From Arthrobacter jinronghuae (GTDB lineage Bacteria > Actinomycetota > Actinomycetes > Actinomycetales > Micrococcaceae): a stretch of DNA of 64,000 nucleotides. Position numbers and translations under genes: made by a program. The stretch lies in contig NZ_CP104263.1 of the NCBI RefSeq assembly GCF_025244825.1, forward strand, positions 2,480,001 to 2,544,000, given 5' to 3'. This document shows, one piece after another, positions 9,944-20,127 of this stretch (positions are counted from its first letter, which is position 1; each line of letters starts with the position of its first letter). The notes under the pieces are model-generated. The model was not told the DNA's origin. It searched no databases and was given only the letters and a program-made list of their open reading frames with translations.

Positions 9944-10837
9944 CTAGGAGGCGCTGAGCGCGTCCGCACCGGCGACGATCTCGGAAAGTTCCTGGGTGAT
10001 TTCGGCCTGACGGGCGTTGTTGCGAAGCCGCGTGTACTTCTTGATCAGGTCCGTGGCGTTGTCCCCTGCGGCCTTCATGGCGCGCTGGCGGGCAGCAAGC
10101 TCGGAAGCGGCGGCCTGGAGCATGGCTGCGAAGATGCGCGACTCGATGTAGCGCGGCAGCAGTGCGTCCAGGACCTTTTCCGGCTCGGGCTCGTATTCGT
10201 AGAGAGGCAGGAACTCAGCGTTTGACTGAGCTTCTTCCTCCACTACCTCCAGCGGCAGCAGTCGGATGACCGCAGGTTCCTGAATAACCATGGACTTGAA
10301 GCGCGTGTAGACGATGTGGATTTCGTCCACGCCGCCGTCTTCGTAGGCCGTGTTGAAGTCATCGAGGAGTGCCTTGCCGATTTCACGGGCTGTTTCGAAC
10401 TCGGGTGCGTCGGTACCGCCGGTCCAGACCCGTTCTACTGAACGGTTCCGGAATTCGTAGTACGCCTGCCCCTTGCGTCCGACAAGGTAGGTCTTAACTT
10501 CCTTGCCCTCGTCACGGAGCAATTCATTGAGTGCTTCGCCCTGCTTGAGGACACCGGCGGAGTACGATCCGGCAAGACCGCGGTCGGAGGTCATGATGAC
10601 CACGGCTGCGCGCCGGATCTGCTCCGGTTCGGTGGTCAGCGGATGATCGATCTCCGACTGGGATGCCACAGCAGAAACGGCACGGGTGATCGCATTGGAG
10701 TAAGGCAGTGACGCAGCCACACGGGTGCGCGCCTTTCCAATGCGAGAGGCAGCAATCAGCTCCATCGCCTTGAAGATCTTCTGCATCGACGTGGTCGACG
10801 CGATCTTCTGGCGGTAGACCCGAATTTGGGCTCCCAT
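9944..10837 (-). CDS. atpG: ATP synthase F1 subunit gamma
   Basis: The 297-residue gamma subunit forms the rotating central shaft. It begins [14 protein letters not shown] with the N-terminal coiled-coil helix and the conserved [14 protein letters not shown]. It ends with the partner helix ([41 protein letters not shown]). A GAAAGGAAGAG ribosome-binding site precedes the ATG. It is the only single-copy F1 subunit encoded between alpha and beta, and a pair of hairpins lies in front of it. Confidence 0.97.
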   Translation of the reverse strand: MGAQIRVYRQKIASTTSMQKIFKAMELIAASRIGKARTRVAASLPYSNAITRAVSAVASQSEIDHPLTTEPEQIRRAAVVIMTSDRGLAGSYSAGVLKQGEALNELLRDEGKEVKTYLVGRKGQAYYEFRNRSVERVWTGGTDAPEFETAREIGKALLDDFNTAYEDGGVDEIHIVYTRFKSMVIQEPAVIRLLPLEVVEEEAQSNAEFLPLYEYEPEPEKVLDALLPRYIESRIFAAMLQAAASELAARQRAMKAAGDNATDLIKKYTRLRNNARQAEITQELSEIVAGADALSAS

Positions 10838-10853
10838 ACTCTTCCTTTCAGTT

Positions 10854-10926
10854 CCTAGCGTTGAAGCTAGGGGCTAAGGCAATGGCCTAAGGTTCCGCTG
10901 CCGGACCCAGGGCCCGGCAGCGGAAC
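10854..10926 (-). other. Two intercistronic hairpins between atpA and atpG
   Basis: A 13-bp perfect stem (GTTCCGCTGCCGG, 10892-10904, with 10914-10926; nine-base loop) begins right after the atpA stop. A second 6-bp stem (CCTAGC 10854-10859 with GCTAGG 10866-10871) lies just before the atpG ribosome-binding site. Neither is followed by a T run, so they look like mRNA-processing or stability elements, not terminators. Confidence 0.5.
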
Positions 10927-10936
10927 TTCAAAGCCG

Positions 10937-12574
10937 CTAGCGCTTCTGCTTGACGATCTTTTCCTGGTCTACGGCGTCCTCGTCCAAGGCGGAGGTAGCT
11001 TCGTTGCCGGCGGCGACCATGCGGTCGTCACCTTCGCCGAAGAAACCCTGCTTGAACTTGGTGATGAGGCTCTTCATCTCATCAACCGTGGAATCCTCGA
11101 GCTTGTTCGTCTCGGCCAGGACGGTCATGACGGACGAGGAGTGGCGTACGTGTTCCAGGAACTCGGACTCGAAGCGGCGGACGTCCTCTACGGGGACGTC
11201 ATCCAGGTAGCCGTTGGTGCCCATCCAGATGGAGACAACCTGGTCTTCCACCGGGTACGGGGCGTACTGGCCCTGCTTGAGCAGTTCCATCAGGCGTGCA
11301 CCGCGGGTCAGCTGCTGGCGCGAAGCGGCATCCAGGTCCGAGGCAAACATGGCGAATGCCTGCATGTCGCGGTACTGGGCCAGTTCCAGCTTCAACGTAC
11401 CGGAGACCTTCTTCATGGCCTTCTGCTGTGCAGCACCACCGACGCGCGAGACGGAGATACCGACGTCGACGGCGGGGCGCTGGTTGGCGTTGAAGAGGTC
11501 CGACTGGAGGAAGATCTGGCCGTCGGTGATGGAAATAACGTTGGTCGGGATGTAGGCCGAGACGTCATTTGCCTTGGTTTCGATGATCGGCAGGCCGGTC
11601 ATCGAGCCGGCACCGAGCTCGTCGGAGAGCTTGGCGCAACGCTCCAGCAGGCGGGAGTGCAAGTAGAAGACGTCGCCCGGGTAGGCTTCGCGTCCCGGCG
11701 GGCGGCGCAGCAGCAGCGACACGGCGCGGTAGGCTTCAGCCTGCTTCGACAGATCATCAAAGATGATCAGGACGTGCTTGCCGCCGTACATCCAGTGCTG
11801 GCCGATGGCCGAGCCGGCGTACGGTGCCAGGTACTTGAAGCCGGCGGGGTCGGATGCCGGGGAGGCCACGATCGTGGTGTACTCCATGGCGCCCTTGTCT
11901 TCCAGCGTGCGCTTGATTTCAGCGATCGTGGAAGCCTTCTGGCCGATGGCTACGTAGATGCAGCGAACCTGCTTCTGGACGTCGCCGGAATCCCAGTTGG
12001 CCTTCTGGTTCAGGATGGTGTCAACGGCAATGGCGGTCTTACCCGTCTTGCGGTCACCGATGATCAGCTGGCGCTGGCCGCGGCCGATCGGGATCATGGC
12101 GTCGATTGCCTTGAGGCCGGTCTGAAGCGGCTCGTGAACCGACTTGCGCTGGGTAACGCCCGGTGCCTGGAGTTCCAGTGCACGGCGCGCCTCAGCGGCG
12201 ATCGGGCCGAGGTCATCCATCGGCTCGCCCAGCGGGTCGACAACGCGGCCCAGGAAGGCGTCGCCTACGGGTACGGACAGGACTTCACCGGTGCGGTGAA
12301 CTTCCTGGCCTTCTTCAATACCGGCGAAATCGCCAAGTACTACGACACCGATTTCACGGGTGTCAAGGTTCTGGGCGAGGCCCAGCGTGCCGTCCTCAAA
12401 CCGAAGCAGCTCATTCGCCATAACGGAGGGCAGGCCCTCCACACGGGCAATGCCGTCGCTGGCGGTTGTTACGCGGCCAACTTCAACGCGCTCTGCGTTT
12501 CCGGGTTCGTAGGACGCCGCGAATTCGTTCAACGCATTACGGACGTCGTCGGCGTTGATGGTCAATTCGGCCAT
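10937..12574 (-). CDS. atpA: ATP synthase F1 subunit alpha
   Basis: The 545-residue non-catalytic nucleotide-binding subunit. It has an N-terminal beta-barrel, [15 protein letters not shown] (Walker A), the [17 protein letters not shown] segment and [13 protein letters not shown]. The C-terminus carries an Asp/Glu/Lys-rich extension (about 35 residues after [12 protein letters not shown]) longer than in E. coli, as in other actinobacteria. The ATG at 12574 gives the standard [15 protein letters not shown] start with a purine-rich GGGA upstream. Confidence 0.97.
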   Translation of the reverse strand: MAELTINADDVRNALNEFAASYEPGNAERVEVGRVTTASDGIARVEGLPSVMANELLRFEDGTLGLAQNLDTREIGVVVLGDFAGIEEGQEVHRTGEVLSVPVGDAFLGRVVDPLGEPMDDLGPIAAEARRALELQAPGVTQRKSVHEPLQTGLKAIDAMIPIGRGQRQLIIGDRKTGKTAIAVDTILNQKANWDSGDVQKQVRCIYVAIGQKASTIAEIKRTLEDKGAMEYTTIVASPASDPAGFKYLAPYAGSAIGQHWMYGGKHVLIIFDDLSKQAEAYRAVSLLLRRPPGREAYPGDVFYLHSRLLERCAKLSDELGAGSMTGLPIIETKANDVSAYIPTNVISITDGQIFLQSDLFNANQRPAVDVGISVSRVGGAAQQKAMKKVSGTLKLELAQYRDMQAFAMFASDLDAASRQQLTRGARLMELLKQGQYAPYPVEDQVVSIWMGTNGYLDDVPVEDVRRFESEFLEHVRHSSSVMTVLAETNKLEDSTVDEMKSLITKFKQGFFGEGDDRMVAAGNEATSALDEDAVDQEKIVKQKR

Positions 12575-12674
12575 CTGCAGTCCCTGCTCTCCTATGTTGT
12601 GATCATCGCGTAAAAGCCGATGACCGTGATTGGTTCTCAAAAATTCTGACGGCCTTTTGGGGCCATCAAGGTGA

Positions 12675-13489
12675 CTAGACGGCGAGCTTTCGGCGAAGTT
12701 CAGTCAGGCGCGTCGTAACGGTGGAATCAACTACTTCATCCCCCACTGTGACACGAATGCCGCCGAGAATCGCCGGGTCCACGTTGACGTTGATCTTCAG
12801 CTCGCGGCCATACAGTCCGTTGAGAGAGGACTGCAGACGCTTTTGCTGTTCCTGCGTCAGCGGGCGGCTGGACTGCACTTCTGCAATCCACCGCTGCTGG
12901 CGACCGGCTACCAGTTCCATGAAACGGTTGACCAGTGCTGCAGGACGCAGGCCGCGCGGGGCGGTTACTGCCTGCGTGACCAGCACCTTTGCTTCGGCGC
13001 CCATGCCCGGTACCAGCTTCTGCGCCAGTACGGACTTGGCCTCGGCCGATGCCTGCGGTTCCTGCAGGGCACGCTGCACCTCGTGGTTGGCTGCAACGGT
13101 CTGGTTGAAGCGGAACAAATCGCTTTCCAGTGCTTCAAGGCCGGCCAGGCCGGGACCCTTGTTCTCCGCGACAGCGGAGACAACCGTTGCACCCAGGGTT
13201 TCCAGGGCATCGCCCAGGTCACGCGAAGTGCGCCACCGGGACTCCACCAGAGAAGCAACCAGCTGCTCGGCGTCGGCCGAAACCTTGCCGCCGACCAGCT
13301 TGGAGACCAGGGCTGCCTTGGCAGAGGCTTCACGAGCCGGATCCGTCAGGGCACGCATGAGTCCAGCGTCGCTGTCCAGCAGGCCCAGAATTCCAAAGAG
13401 TTCCTCGGCCAGGGTCAGGGTTGCGCCGGGAAGCTTTGCTTCCAGCTTCTCCTGCGCCGCGGCCAGTGACTCGCTCGATATACCTGCCA

Positions 13490-13490
<1 letters not shown>
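12675..13490 (-). CDS. atpH: ATP synthase F1 subunit delta
   Basis: A 271-residue delta (OSCP-type) subunit that joins F1 to the peripheral stalk. It is about 90 residues longer than E. coli delta but matches the length usual in Micrococcales and Streptomyces; it is not the b-delta fusion of mycobacteria. The conserved C-terminal part reads [32 protein letters not shown]. Its ATG overlaps the atpF stop (TAATG), indicating coupled translation. Confidence 0.95.
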
Positions 13491-14053
<563 letters not shown>

Positions 14054-14082
14054 CTACTTGGTTAGGAAAATACGCGCTGAAG

Positions 14083-14304
14083 TTAGAGAACGAACGCGAA
14101 AACCAGACCAAGGATAGCCAGTGCTTCGGTCAGCGCCAGGCCCAGGAAGGCGATCGGCTGAAGAACGCGCTGCGCTTCAGGCTGGCGGGCAACGCCGTTG
14201 ATGTAGGCCGCGAAGACCAGGCCCACGCCGATGGCGCCGCCGATAGCGGACAGGCCGTAGCCGACGAGGTTGATGTTGCCTTCGATATCCAAAACACCAG
14301 TCAT
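14083..14304 (-). CDS. atpE: ATP synthase Fo subunit c
   Basis: A 73-residue proteolipid of two membrane helices joined by the polar loop ARQPEAQ. The proton-carrying carboxylate is the Glu in [14 protein letters not shown] of the second helix. The N-terminal helix has the Gly-rich packing motif ([18 protein letters not shown]). Subunits of this type assemble into the rotating c-ring. Confidence 0.96.
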   Translation of the reverse strand: MTGVLDIEGNINLVGYGLSAIGGAIGVGLVFAAYINGVARQPEAQRVLQPIAFLGLALTEALAILGLVFAFVL

Positions 14305-14376
14305 TTGGTTTTGTTCCTTTCAAGATGCCCATTGGGCAGGTTGCATGGTTCAGGGGGTTCCCCGGTAAGGGGAGGT

Positions 14377-15180
14377 TTAGTGTTCCTCGGCCAGGGAGCC
14401 TTGGATGTAGATCGCGGTCAGCAGGGTAAAGACGTAGGCCTGCAGGACCTGGATCAAAACTTCGAACAGGAACATGGCGACGCCGCCTACCAGGGTGAGC
14501 GCACCCAGCGGCTTCAACAGTCCTTCAGCCTCGAGCAGCAGGAACGCGGTTCCGCTGCCGGCAAGCATGATGATGAGGTGACCCGACAGCATGGTCGCGA
14601 AGAGTCGCAGGCTGTGCGTGATCGGACGGACCAGGAAGGTGGAGATGATTTCGATCAGCACCACGAGGGGCAGGATGGCCATCGGCACGCCGGACGGGAC
14701 GGTGGCGAACTTGAAGTAACCCAGACCGTGCTTCCGGATCCCGACGATAATCCAGGTGAAGTAGACAATCGCGGCCAGTGCATAGGCCGTGCCCACGTGC
14801 GACGTGGTCGGCAGCTGGGCCAGCGGGATGGTGCCCCACAGGTTGTTGATCAGGATGAAGAAGAACAGCGCGAACAGCAGCGGAGTGAAGGACCGGAAGT
14901 CCTTTTCACCGATGATGTCCCGGCCGATCGAGTTGCGGACGAAGTTATAGCTCCATTCGCCCAGGAACTGCAGCCGGCCCGGGACCATCTGGCCCTTGCG
15001 GGCTGCGGCTACGAAGAACCACCCGATAAGGATGACGGAAAGGAGGATAAGCAGCATCTGCTTTCCGAATCCTTCACCGCTTTCGGCGCCCCAGGGAAGG
15101 ATCTCAGGGAGGTGCATGTCTTCGAGGGTAGGTGCGACGAATCCCTCGTCATTGGAGGCGGGAAGCGCAAGCGCGATCAA
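14377..15180 (-). CDS. atpB: ATP synthase Fo subunit a
   Basis: The 267-residue a subunit forms the proton half-channels beside the c-ring. The essential Arg lies in HSLRLFATMLSGHL, and the C-terminal helix has LFEVLIQVLQAYVFTLL. Translation appears to start at TTG (15180), preceded by AGAGGAAAC. That weak start codon may limit synthesis of this subunit, whose over-production is toxic in E. coli; that last point is inference. Confidence 0.94.
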   Translation of the reverse strand: MIALALPASNDEGFVAPTLEDMHLPEILPWGAESGEGFGKQMLLILLSVILIGWFFVAAARKGQMVPGRLQFLGEWSYNFVRNSIGRDIIGEKDFRSFTPLLFALFFFILINNLWGTIPLAQLPTTSHVGTAYALAAIVYFTWIIVGIRKHGLGYFKFATVPSGVPMAILPLVVLIEIISTFLVRPITHSLRLFATMLSGHLIIMLAGSGTAFLLLEAEGLLKPLGALTLVGGVAMFLFEVLIQVLQAYVFTLLTAIYIQGSLAEEH

Positions 15181-15265
15181 CGCGTTTCCTCTCTGCTGTG
15201 TCCATCGTTGGGCATATCATTGGTGGGCACGCATGATGTGCGCCCATTAATTCGGTTTTGTGAAA

Positions 15266-15541
15266 TCAATTCGATTTATCCGTATCCGGCTGTTTTCCGC
15301 CCGTGACGGGTCGGTCTGCACCCGAGGTGCGCCTGTGCGCGGAGGCCACATAGTAGCCACTGACCGCGCCCAGAACGATACCGGCCGGTAAAATCCAGCG
15401 AGTTCCCAGGAGACTATCCAGGCTCCACCCTATCAAACCCAGGGCGATGATTCCCGCAAGGACATACTGGAGCAGAGCGCGCCGCCGGGAGGACGGTTCC
15501 TGGAACGCCGCAGGGCCGGACGAGGGCCGATTCTTAGGCAT
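15266..15541 (-). CDS. Small AtpI-like membrane protein
   Basis: A 91-residue protein with two hydrophobic segments (ALLQYVLAGIIALGLIGWSL and WILPAGIVLGAVSGYYVASA) between polar ends. Size, topology and position just upstream of atpB match the ATP synthase protein I (AtpI/AtpZ) group, thought to help c-ring assembly or ion supply. The ATG at 15541, with GAGGCG upstream, lies inside the end of the preceding gene (eight-base overlap), so the two are translationally coupled. Confidence 0.72.
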   Translation of the reverse strand: MPKNRPSSGPAAFQEPSSRRRALLQYVLAGIIALGLIGWSLDSLLGTRWILPAGIVLGAVSGYYVASAHRRTSGADRPVTGGKQPDTDKSN

Positions 15542-16016
15542 TTGCGCCTCCTTGGGGACTGGAATCGTCAGCATCGTTGTAAATCAGGTGACGGGTCCTC
15601 GAGAAGGCACGGATTTCCGCTGCCTGCCAGAGGACCACGGCGCCAACGGCAGTCAGGGCAAACCATTCCCGGTGCAGCCAAACAGGTGTTCCGAGCCCGA
15701 AAAGAATGACGGCAAAACCCACAACCTTTATGGCATAGGTAACCGCGAACATTCCGATGGCTCCGGAGGGATTGCTGCGTCCGACGACGTGGCCGACCAG
15801 GAGGCTGATTCCGAAGAATGCGGCAATGAGGAACCAGCCCAGAAGGGAGCTCGCCGCTGCAAACAGGTCCGTCGTGAGAGCCGCCGCGACTGCCGCCAAG
15901 ACGGCGGCGGAGCCGGTCACGGCAAGGGCCTTCCCGAGGATCCCCAGCCAGGGGGCCTTCGTTGGCCCGGAGGGGGTCAGGTATCCGCCGGGGCGGGTAC
16001 CGTCTGCGGATCTCAT
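15534..16016 (-). CDS. AtpI-family membrane protein heading the atp operon
   Basis: A 160-residue protein with four predicted membrane segments (about residues 30-50, 58-78, 88-108 and 115-132), a short polar N-terminus and a hydrophilic C-terminal tail. It occupies the place of Rv1303 in M. tuberculosis, the first gene of the atp operon. It is distantly AtpI-like by topology and position, not by a motif I can point to. Its end overlaps the next small membrane gene. Confidence 0.72.
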   Translation of the reverse strand: MRSADGTRPGGYLTPSGPTKAPWLGILGKALAVTGSAAVLAAVAAALTTDLFAAASSLLGWFLIAAFFGISLLVGHVVGRSNPSGAIGMFAVTYAIKVVGFAVILFGLGTPVWLHREWFALTAVGAVVLWQAAEIRAFSRTRHLIYNDADDSSPQGGANA

Positions 16017-16092
16017 GGTGGAGGCAATCTTCCTTGCTGGTTTTGCTGGAGCCGGAGGGCTTCGTGACGGGGCGGGCTACCGCGACCCTTGA

Positions 16093-16098
16093 ATTCTA
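16093..16098 (-). promoter_or_regulatory. Weak candidate -10 of the atp operon promoter
   Basis: Read on the minus strand, TAGAAT lies about 75 bases before the first gene of the atp operon, inside the 126-base gap behind the wecA-like gene. It is the best TANNNT match in the gap. No good -35 sequence was found, so this is tentative. Confidence 0.3.
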
Positions 16099-16142
16099 CA
16101 GTACATAGAAGACGTCCCCGGCAGGGCGTGCGCCGGCCCTGG

Positions 16143-17138
16143 TCAGGCCACCGTCCGCCGGGCGAACAGGCGCGGCGAGGCGAGGTAGAAGGCCAGGACC
16201 GCGACGGCGAAGAGGACCCCGGCTACCGTCGCACCGGTACCGGCACCGGCGGTGAGCAGCCCCGTAACTCCGACGGCCAGGGTGCAGCCGGTGACAATCA
16301 GCGACACCTGGACGTGGCTCAGGCCGGTGTCGGTCAGCCGCTGGTAGACGTGTTGGCGGTGCGCCGAGTACCACCGCTCCCCGCGGCGCATGCGGCGCAG
16401 GAGAGTGGTGAAGGTGTCCGCCAGATAGATAACGATCGGGAACAGGAGGTACTCCACGTAGACACCGGCCAGGAACGCGGCAACGGCAATACCGGCAATT
16501 GATGACCCCAGCAGGTAGCTGCCCACGTCTCCCAGGAAGACCTGTCCCCTGCCCAGGTTCCAGGGCAGGAAGGCGGCGAACGCCGCGGCCACCACTGCTC
16601 CGGTCACGGTCAGCCAGAGGTGGTCCGACAGCACGCCGCTGACGGAGTACAGGGCCCCCACGACCAGCCCGTGCAGCCCGGAGATTCCGTTGATGCCGTC
16701 CATGAAGTTGGCGACGTTGATGTAGGCGGCGATTGCAAGGCCGCCGACGGGGACCCACCACCAGCTCTGCTCCATGGTCCAGGCCAGGCCGGCCGTTCCA
16801 AGCAGGCCGATGGCCAGCTGGGTAGCCGCCCGCGTCCGGACGGAGACACCGCGCCAGTCCTCGATCCAGCCCAGCAGGGATGCCGCGCCGATCACGGCAA
16901 TCAAGATGGCAAGCACGGAACGGTCAACGGCCACCAGGCCTGTCACCAGCGCCAGCAGGAGGCCGGCCAGGACGCCGGCGGCAGTGGTCCCGCCCACCCC
17001 GCGGATGACAGCCTTGGTATGCGAGGACCGCTCATTGGGGATGTCCAGGACACCCAGCCGGCGCAGAACGGGGATAAAAAGGAAGGGCAGCAGCAGGCTC
17101 GACAGGAAAGCCGCGGCGACGCACAGCGCCAGCAGCAT
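16143..17138 (-). CDS. wecA: Polyprenyl-phosphate GlcNAc-1-phosphate transferase (WecA/TagO type)
   Basis: An integral membrane enzyme of 331 residues with about ten hydrophobic helices. It belongs to the MraY/WecA family, which moves a sugar-1-phosphate from a UDP-sugar onto polyprenyl phosphate and so starts wall polysaccharide or teichoic acid synthesis. Signatures are NFMDGINGISGLHG (Mg-binding Asp region), FLGDVGSYLLG, and the WecA-type basic HIHRL-like loop here reading SAHRQHVYQRL. It is equivalent in position to rfe (Rv1302). Its ATG overlaps the stop of the dehydratase gene upstream (TGATG), so the two are co-translated. Confidence 0.88.
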   Translation of the reverse strand: MLLALCVAAAFLSSLLLPFLFIPVLRRLGVLDIPNERSSHTKAVIRGVGGTTAAGVLAGLLLALVTGLVAVDRSVLAILIAVIGAASLLGWIEDWRGVSVRTRAATQLAIGLLGTAGLAWTMEQSWWWVPVGGLAIAAYINVANFMDGINGISGLHGLVVGALYSVSGVLSDHLWLTVTGAVVAAAFAAFLPWNLGRGQVFLGDVGSYLLGSSIAGIAVAAFLAGVYVEYLLFPIVIYLADTFTTLLRRMRRGERWYSAHRQHVYQRLTDTGLSHVQVSLIVTGCTLAVGVTGLLTAGAGTGATVAGVLFAVAVLAFYLASPRLFARRTVA

Positions 17139-19069
17139 CAGCCGGTCCGCCGTTCACTGTAGGGTTCCCCGGACTCATTCGCGGCGTCACCGGGGGCGCC
17201 GGGATGGCGGGCACCCGGAATCCGCACTATCTCGCCGGCGTCGGTTGCGGCCCCGTCCGTCGGCACGCTGCCGGGTTCGATCCCGCAGCGCCGCAGCCAG
17301 TCGGCCAGGTCCAGCTCATCGGGATCCAGCACGGCAACCGCGGCGTGGGATATCTTCGGATGCAGGGGACGGGAGTCCTCTTCTCCGGTGCCAACAAGGA
17401 TCTCGTGCAGCTTTTCGCCCTGGCGCAGTCCGGTGAAGACAATTTCGATGTCCTTGCCGGACATCGCGATCATGCGGCGGGCGACGTCGAGGATCTTCAC
17501 GGGCTCACCCATGTCCAGGATCATCACCTCTCCCCCGCGGCCGATTGCACCGGCCTGGATCACCAGCTGGCAGGCCTCGGGGATTGTCATGAAGAACCGG
17601 GTCACCTCCGGGTCGGTCACGGTGACCGGTCCCCCCTGCCGGATCTGTTCGCTGAAGAGCGGCAACATGGATCCCCGGCTGCCGATCACATTGCCGAAGC
17701 GCACGGAGACATACTGCTCGCCGGTGGCGCGGGCCATCCAGGCAGTCAGCTTTTCGGCCACGCGCTTGGAATGGCCGAGGACGGTGGTGGGGTTGGCTGC
17801 CTTGTCGGTGGAGATGTTCACGAAGTGGCGCACGTTCGCCTTGCGGGCTGCAGCCAGCACGTTCGCGGTGCCGATGATATTGGTCTTCCAGGCTTCCTGC
17901 GGGTACTGCTCGAGCAGGGAAACATGCTTCAGGGCTGCGGCGTGGAAAACGACGTCGGGGCGGCGTTCGCGGAAAATGCGGTCCAGCGCTTCGGGGTCGC
18001 GGATGTCCGCCAGGACCGTGTCCGGGCCGTCGAGCAGGCCGCGGCCGGTGATGGAAAGCTGGGTCAGCTGCAGGCCGGTCTCGTCCCGGTCCACCATGAT
18101 CAGTTCGCCGGGATTGAAGGCGGTGATCTGGCGGCAGAGTTCGGAGCCGATGGAACCGCCTGCCCCCGTGACCAGGACCTTCTTCCCGGACAGGTAGCCG
18201 GCGACTTCGTCCACATGGATGTCGACCGGCCTGCGCCCGATGAGGTCTTCGACTGCCACATCGCGGAAATCGCCCAGGCCGGCGCCGTCACCCTTCGAGA
18301 GCATGTCCTTGAGCGGCGGAAGCACCAGGACGCGCAGGTCCAGGCCTTCGGCGAGATCCGAAATCTCTCGAACCTGCTTCGCTTCCACATCGGCAATGGC
18401 CACGACCAGCACCGTGGCGCGGGTCCGCTGCACCAGTTCGGGAAGGTCTACGAGTTTGCCGAGCACCGGAACAGTGGCCAGCCTCAGGTGCTTCTTGGCC
18501 GGATCGTCGTCGACCAGGCCAACCGGGTAGTACGGCGACTCCGGATCCTTCATCATCCGTGACACCAGGGAACCGCCAAGGAAACCCGCGCCGTACACGA
18601 GGGCACGCTGGGCTTCCTCGCCGGGCCGCGCCTTGCTCTCCACGTACATCCGCTTGAGGTACCGGATTGCCGCCATGAACAGGCAGGCGAAGGGGAAGGC
18701 GATCATTCCGGTGCTGCGCGGGATATCTATCACTAGCCCGAACAAGGCGCTTGCGAGGACCAGGATGGCGGAGACAATGAGCGTCACCACCGCGAGCAGC
18801 CGCATCTCGTGGAAACTGCCGAAGCTGTAGCGTCCGCGGTAGAGGGCAAACGAATAGCCGACTATCAGCTGGGTAAGGACCGCCACGCCGCAGAAGACGG
18901 CCAGGCCGCCCGGGTTGATCTGCTCAACCGTGAGTTCGTAGCGCAGCACCAGCGCGAGGCCGATGGACACGATCCAGGCCAGGGAGTCCAGCATGTACTG
19001 CGACCAGAGCCACAGGACGGGCTTTTCCTCCCTGGGAACGCGACTGTTGTCCGTAGGTTTTTGCCTCAT
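17138..19069 (-). CDS. NDP-sugar 4,6-dehydratase, CapD/PglF/FlaA1 family
   Basis: A 643-residue membrane-bound polysaccharide biosynthesis enzyme. Four N-terminal membrane helices (residues about 20-140) precede a CoA-binding-like Rossmann domain (VYGAGFLGGSL). A second NAD-binding domain (VTGAGGSIGSELCRQI) carries the catalytic TDK group in ISTDKAANPTTVLGHSKR. Family members convert UDP-GlcNAc to a 4-keto-6-deoxy sugar, the precursor of modified amino sugars. The ATG at 19069 has GAGG before it. It is coupled to the wecA-like gene, so the product may be loaded on the same lipid carrier or used by the glycosyltransferases transcribed divergently. Confidence 0.88.
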   Translation of the reverse strand: MRQKPTDNSRVPREEKPVLWLWSQYMLDSLAWIVSIGLALVLRYELTVEQINPGGLAVFCGVAVLTQLIVGYSFALYRGRYSFGSFHEMRLLAVVTLIVSAILVLASALFGLVIDIPRSTGMIAFPFACLFMAAIRYLKRMYVESKARPGEEAQRALVYGAGFLGGSLVSRMMKDPESPYYPVGLVDDDPAKKHLRLATVPVLGKLVDLPELVQRTRATVLVVAIADVEAKQVREISDLAEGLDLRVLVLPPLKDMLSKGDGAGLGDFRDVAVEDLIGRRPVDIHVDEVAGYLSGKKVLVTGAGGSIGSELCRQITAFNPGELIMVDRDETGLQLTQLSITGRGLLDGPDTVLADIRDPEALDRIFRERRPDVVFHAAALKHVSLLEQYPQEAWKTNIIGTANVLAAARKANVRHFVNISTDKAANPTTVLGHSKRVAEKLTAWMARATGEQYVSVRFGNVIGSRGSMLPLFSEQIRQGGPVTVTDPEVTRFFMTIPEACQLVIQAGAIGRGGEVMILDMGEPVKILDVARRMIAMSGKDIEIVFTGLRQGEKLHEILVGTGEEDSRPLHPKISHAAVAVLDPDELDLADWLRRCGIEPGSVPTDGAATDAGEIVRIPGARHPGAPGDAANESGEPYSERRTG

Positions 19070-19137
19070 GGTCCTCAACGGGTAGGTACCCGGCTTTCTT
19101 CTCGGTGATGCGAAGAGCTGGCGGAAGAATCCGGTGT

Positions 19138-19155
19138 AATAGACTGGAATCTATT
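19138..19155. promoter_or_regulatory. Inverted repeat in the divergent glycan promoter region
   Basis: AATAGA and TCTATT, separated by CTGGAA, form a perfect 6-6-6 inverted repeat in the AT-richer gap between the leftward dehydratase gene and the rightward glycosyltransferase gene. It could be a shared operator. No regulator gene is nearby. Confidence 0.35.
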
Positions 19156-19226
19156 CAGCATACTAACTGCACACCCTCTCCGGTTTCGGTTTTGGCCGAT
19201 CCCCCGGGTTGCCTGAAAGGACCATC

Positions 19227-20126
19227 TTGCCGGACTCCGTGGCCGTAGCAGCAGTGACCTTCGACCGTCCCGACGACGTGAAGATCCTACTGGAGGCACT
19301 GGCCGCGCAGAGCGGCAACATCACGTCCGTGGCGCTGGTGGACTCCGGCAAGAGCCCGGTGTCGGATATCGCTGAAGCCTCATCGGCGCCGGTCAATTAC
19401 ATCCGGTCAAACACCAATCTTGGCGGAGCCGGCGGATTTTCGCTCGCCATCCTTTCAGCCATGGCGTCCGGAGCCGAGTGGATCTGGATCATGGACGACG
19501 ACGCCCATCCCGAGGATCCCGAATGTGTCGCCACCCTGTTGGCTGCAGCGAAGGAACGCGGCCTCGACGTCGTCCTGCCGCTCGTGGTCGCCCCGGGGGC
19601 GCCGGACACGCTGTCCTTCCACTTCCGCCTGGACGGGAAGCTCACCCACGACCGGGCCGAAGTGGCTGCCCGCGGGTTCCTGCCCAATGTGGGGCATTTC
19701 TTCAACGGCGCCCTGATCCGGGCCGATGTGTTCTACCGGGTGGGACTGCCGGACCTCCGCCTGTTCATCCGCGGCGACGAGACGGACTTCATGATCCGGC
19801 TGCGCAGGGCGGGCATCGAATTCGGCACGGTCACCACGGTGGCCCTGACCCACCCGGCGGCCTGGGCCGAAGTGCAGCCCGTCCTGGGTGACCGGATGCA
19901 CGTCCTGGTTCCCGAGACGCCGTTCAAGCAGTTCTACTTCTACCGCAACCGGGGCCACCTCACCCGCCGCTACACAAGGGTGAAGTCCTTCGTAGCCGAC
20001 GCCGTGGGCTACCCCATCCACTTCGCTCGAACCCGGGATCCCCGCGGCTTCGCCAACTGGCTGCGCGCCTACGCGGCAGGCATCGGCGGGCGCCGCTTCG
20101 GTCCGCCGTCGGACTTCGGGTTCTGA
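19227..20126 (+). CDS. GlfT1-like family-2 glycosyltransferase
   Basis: A 299-residue cytoplasmic GT-A transferase. It resembles mycobacterial GlfT1, which adds the first galactofuranose residues to the lipid-linked wall precursor. Shared features are the N-terminal VTFDRPDDVKILLEAL, NTNLGGAGGF, the metal-binding IMDDDAHPED, FFNGALIRA, LRLFIRGDE, and a C-terminal FYFYRNRGHL followed by ARTRDPRGFANWLR. I chose TTG 19227 because AAAGGA lies five bases upstream; a TTG six codons earlier is possible. The next gene begins two bases after its stop. The sugar transferred here, Galf or another, cannot be read from the sequence. Confidence 0.82.
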   Translation: MPDSVAVAAVTFDRPDDVKILLEALAAQSGNITSVALVDSGKSPVSDIAEASSAPVNYIRSNTNLGGAGGFSLAILSAMASGAEWIWIMDDDAHPEDPECVATLLAAAKERGLDVVLPLVVAPGAPDTLSFHFRLDGKLTHDRAEVAARGFLPNVGHFFNGALIRADVFYRVGLPDLRLFIRGDETDFMIRLRRAGIEFGTVTTVALTHPAAWAEVQPVLGDRMHVLVPETPFKQFYFYRNRGHLTRRYTRVKSFVADAVGYPIHFARTRDPRGFANWLRAYAAGIGGRRFGPPSDFGF

Positions 20127-20127
20127 C

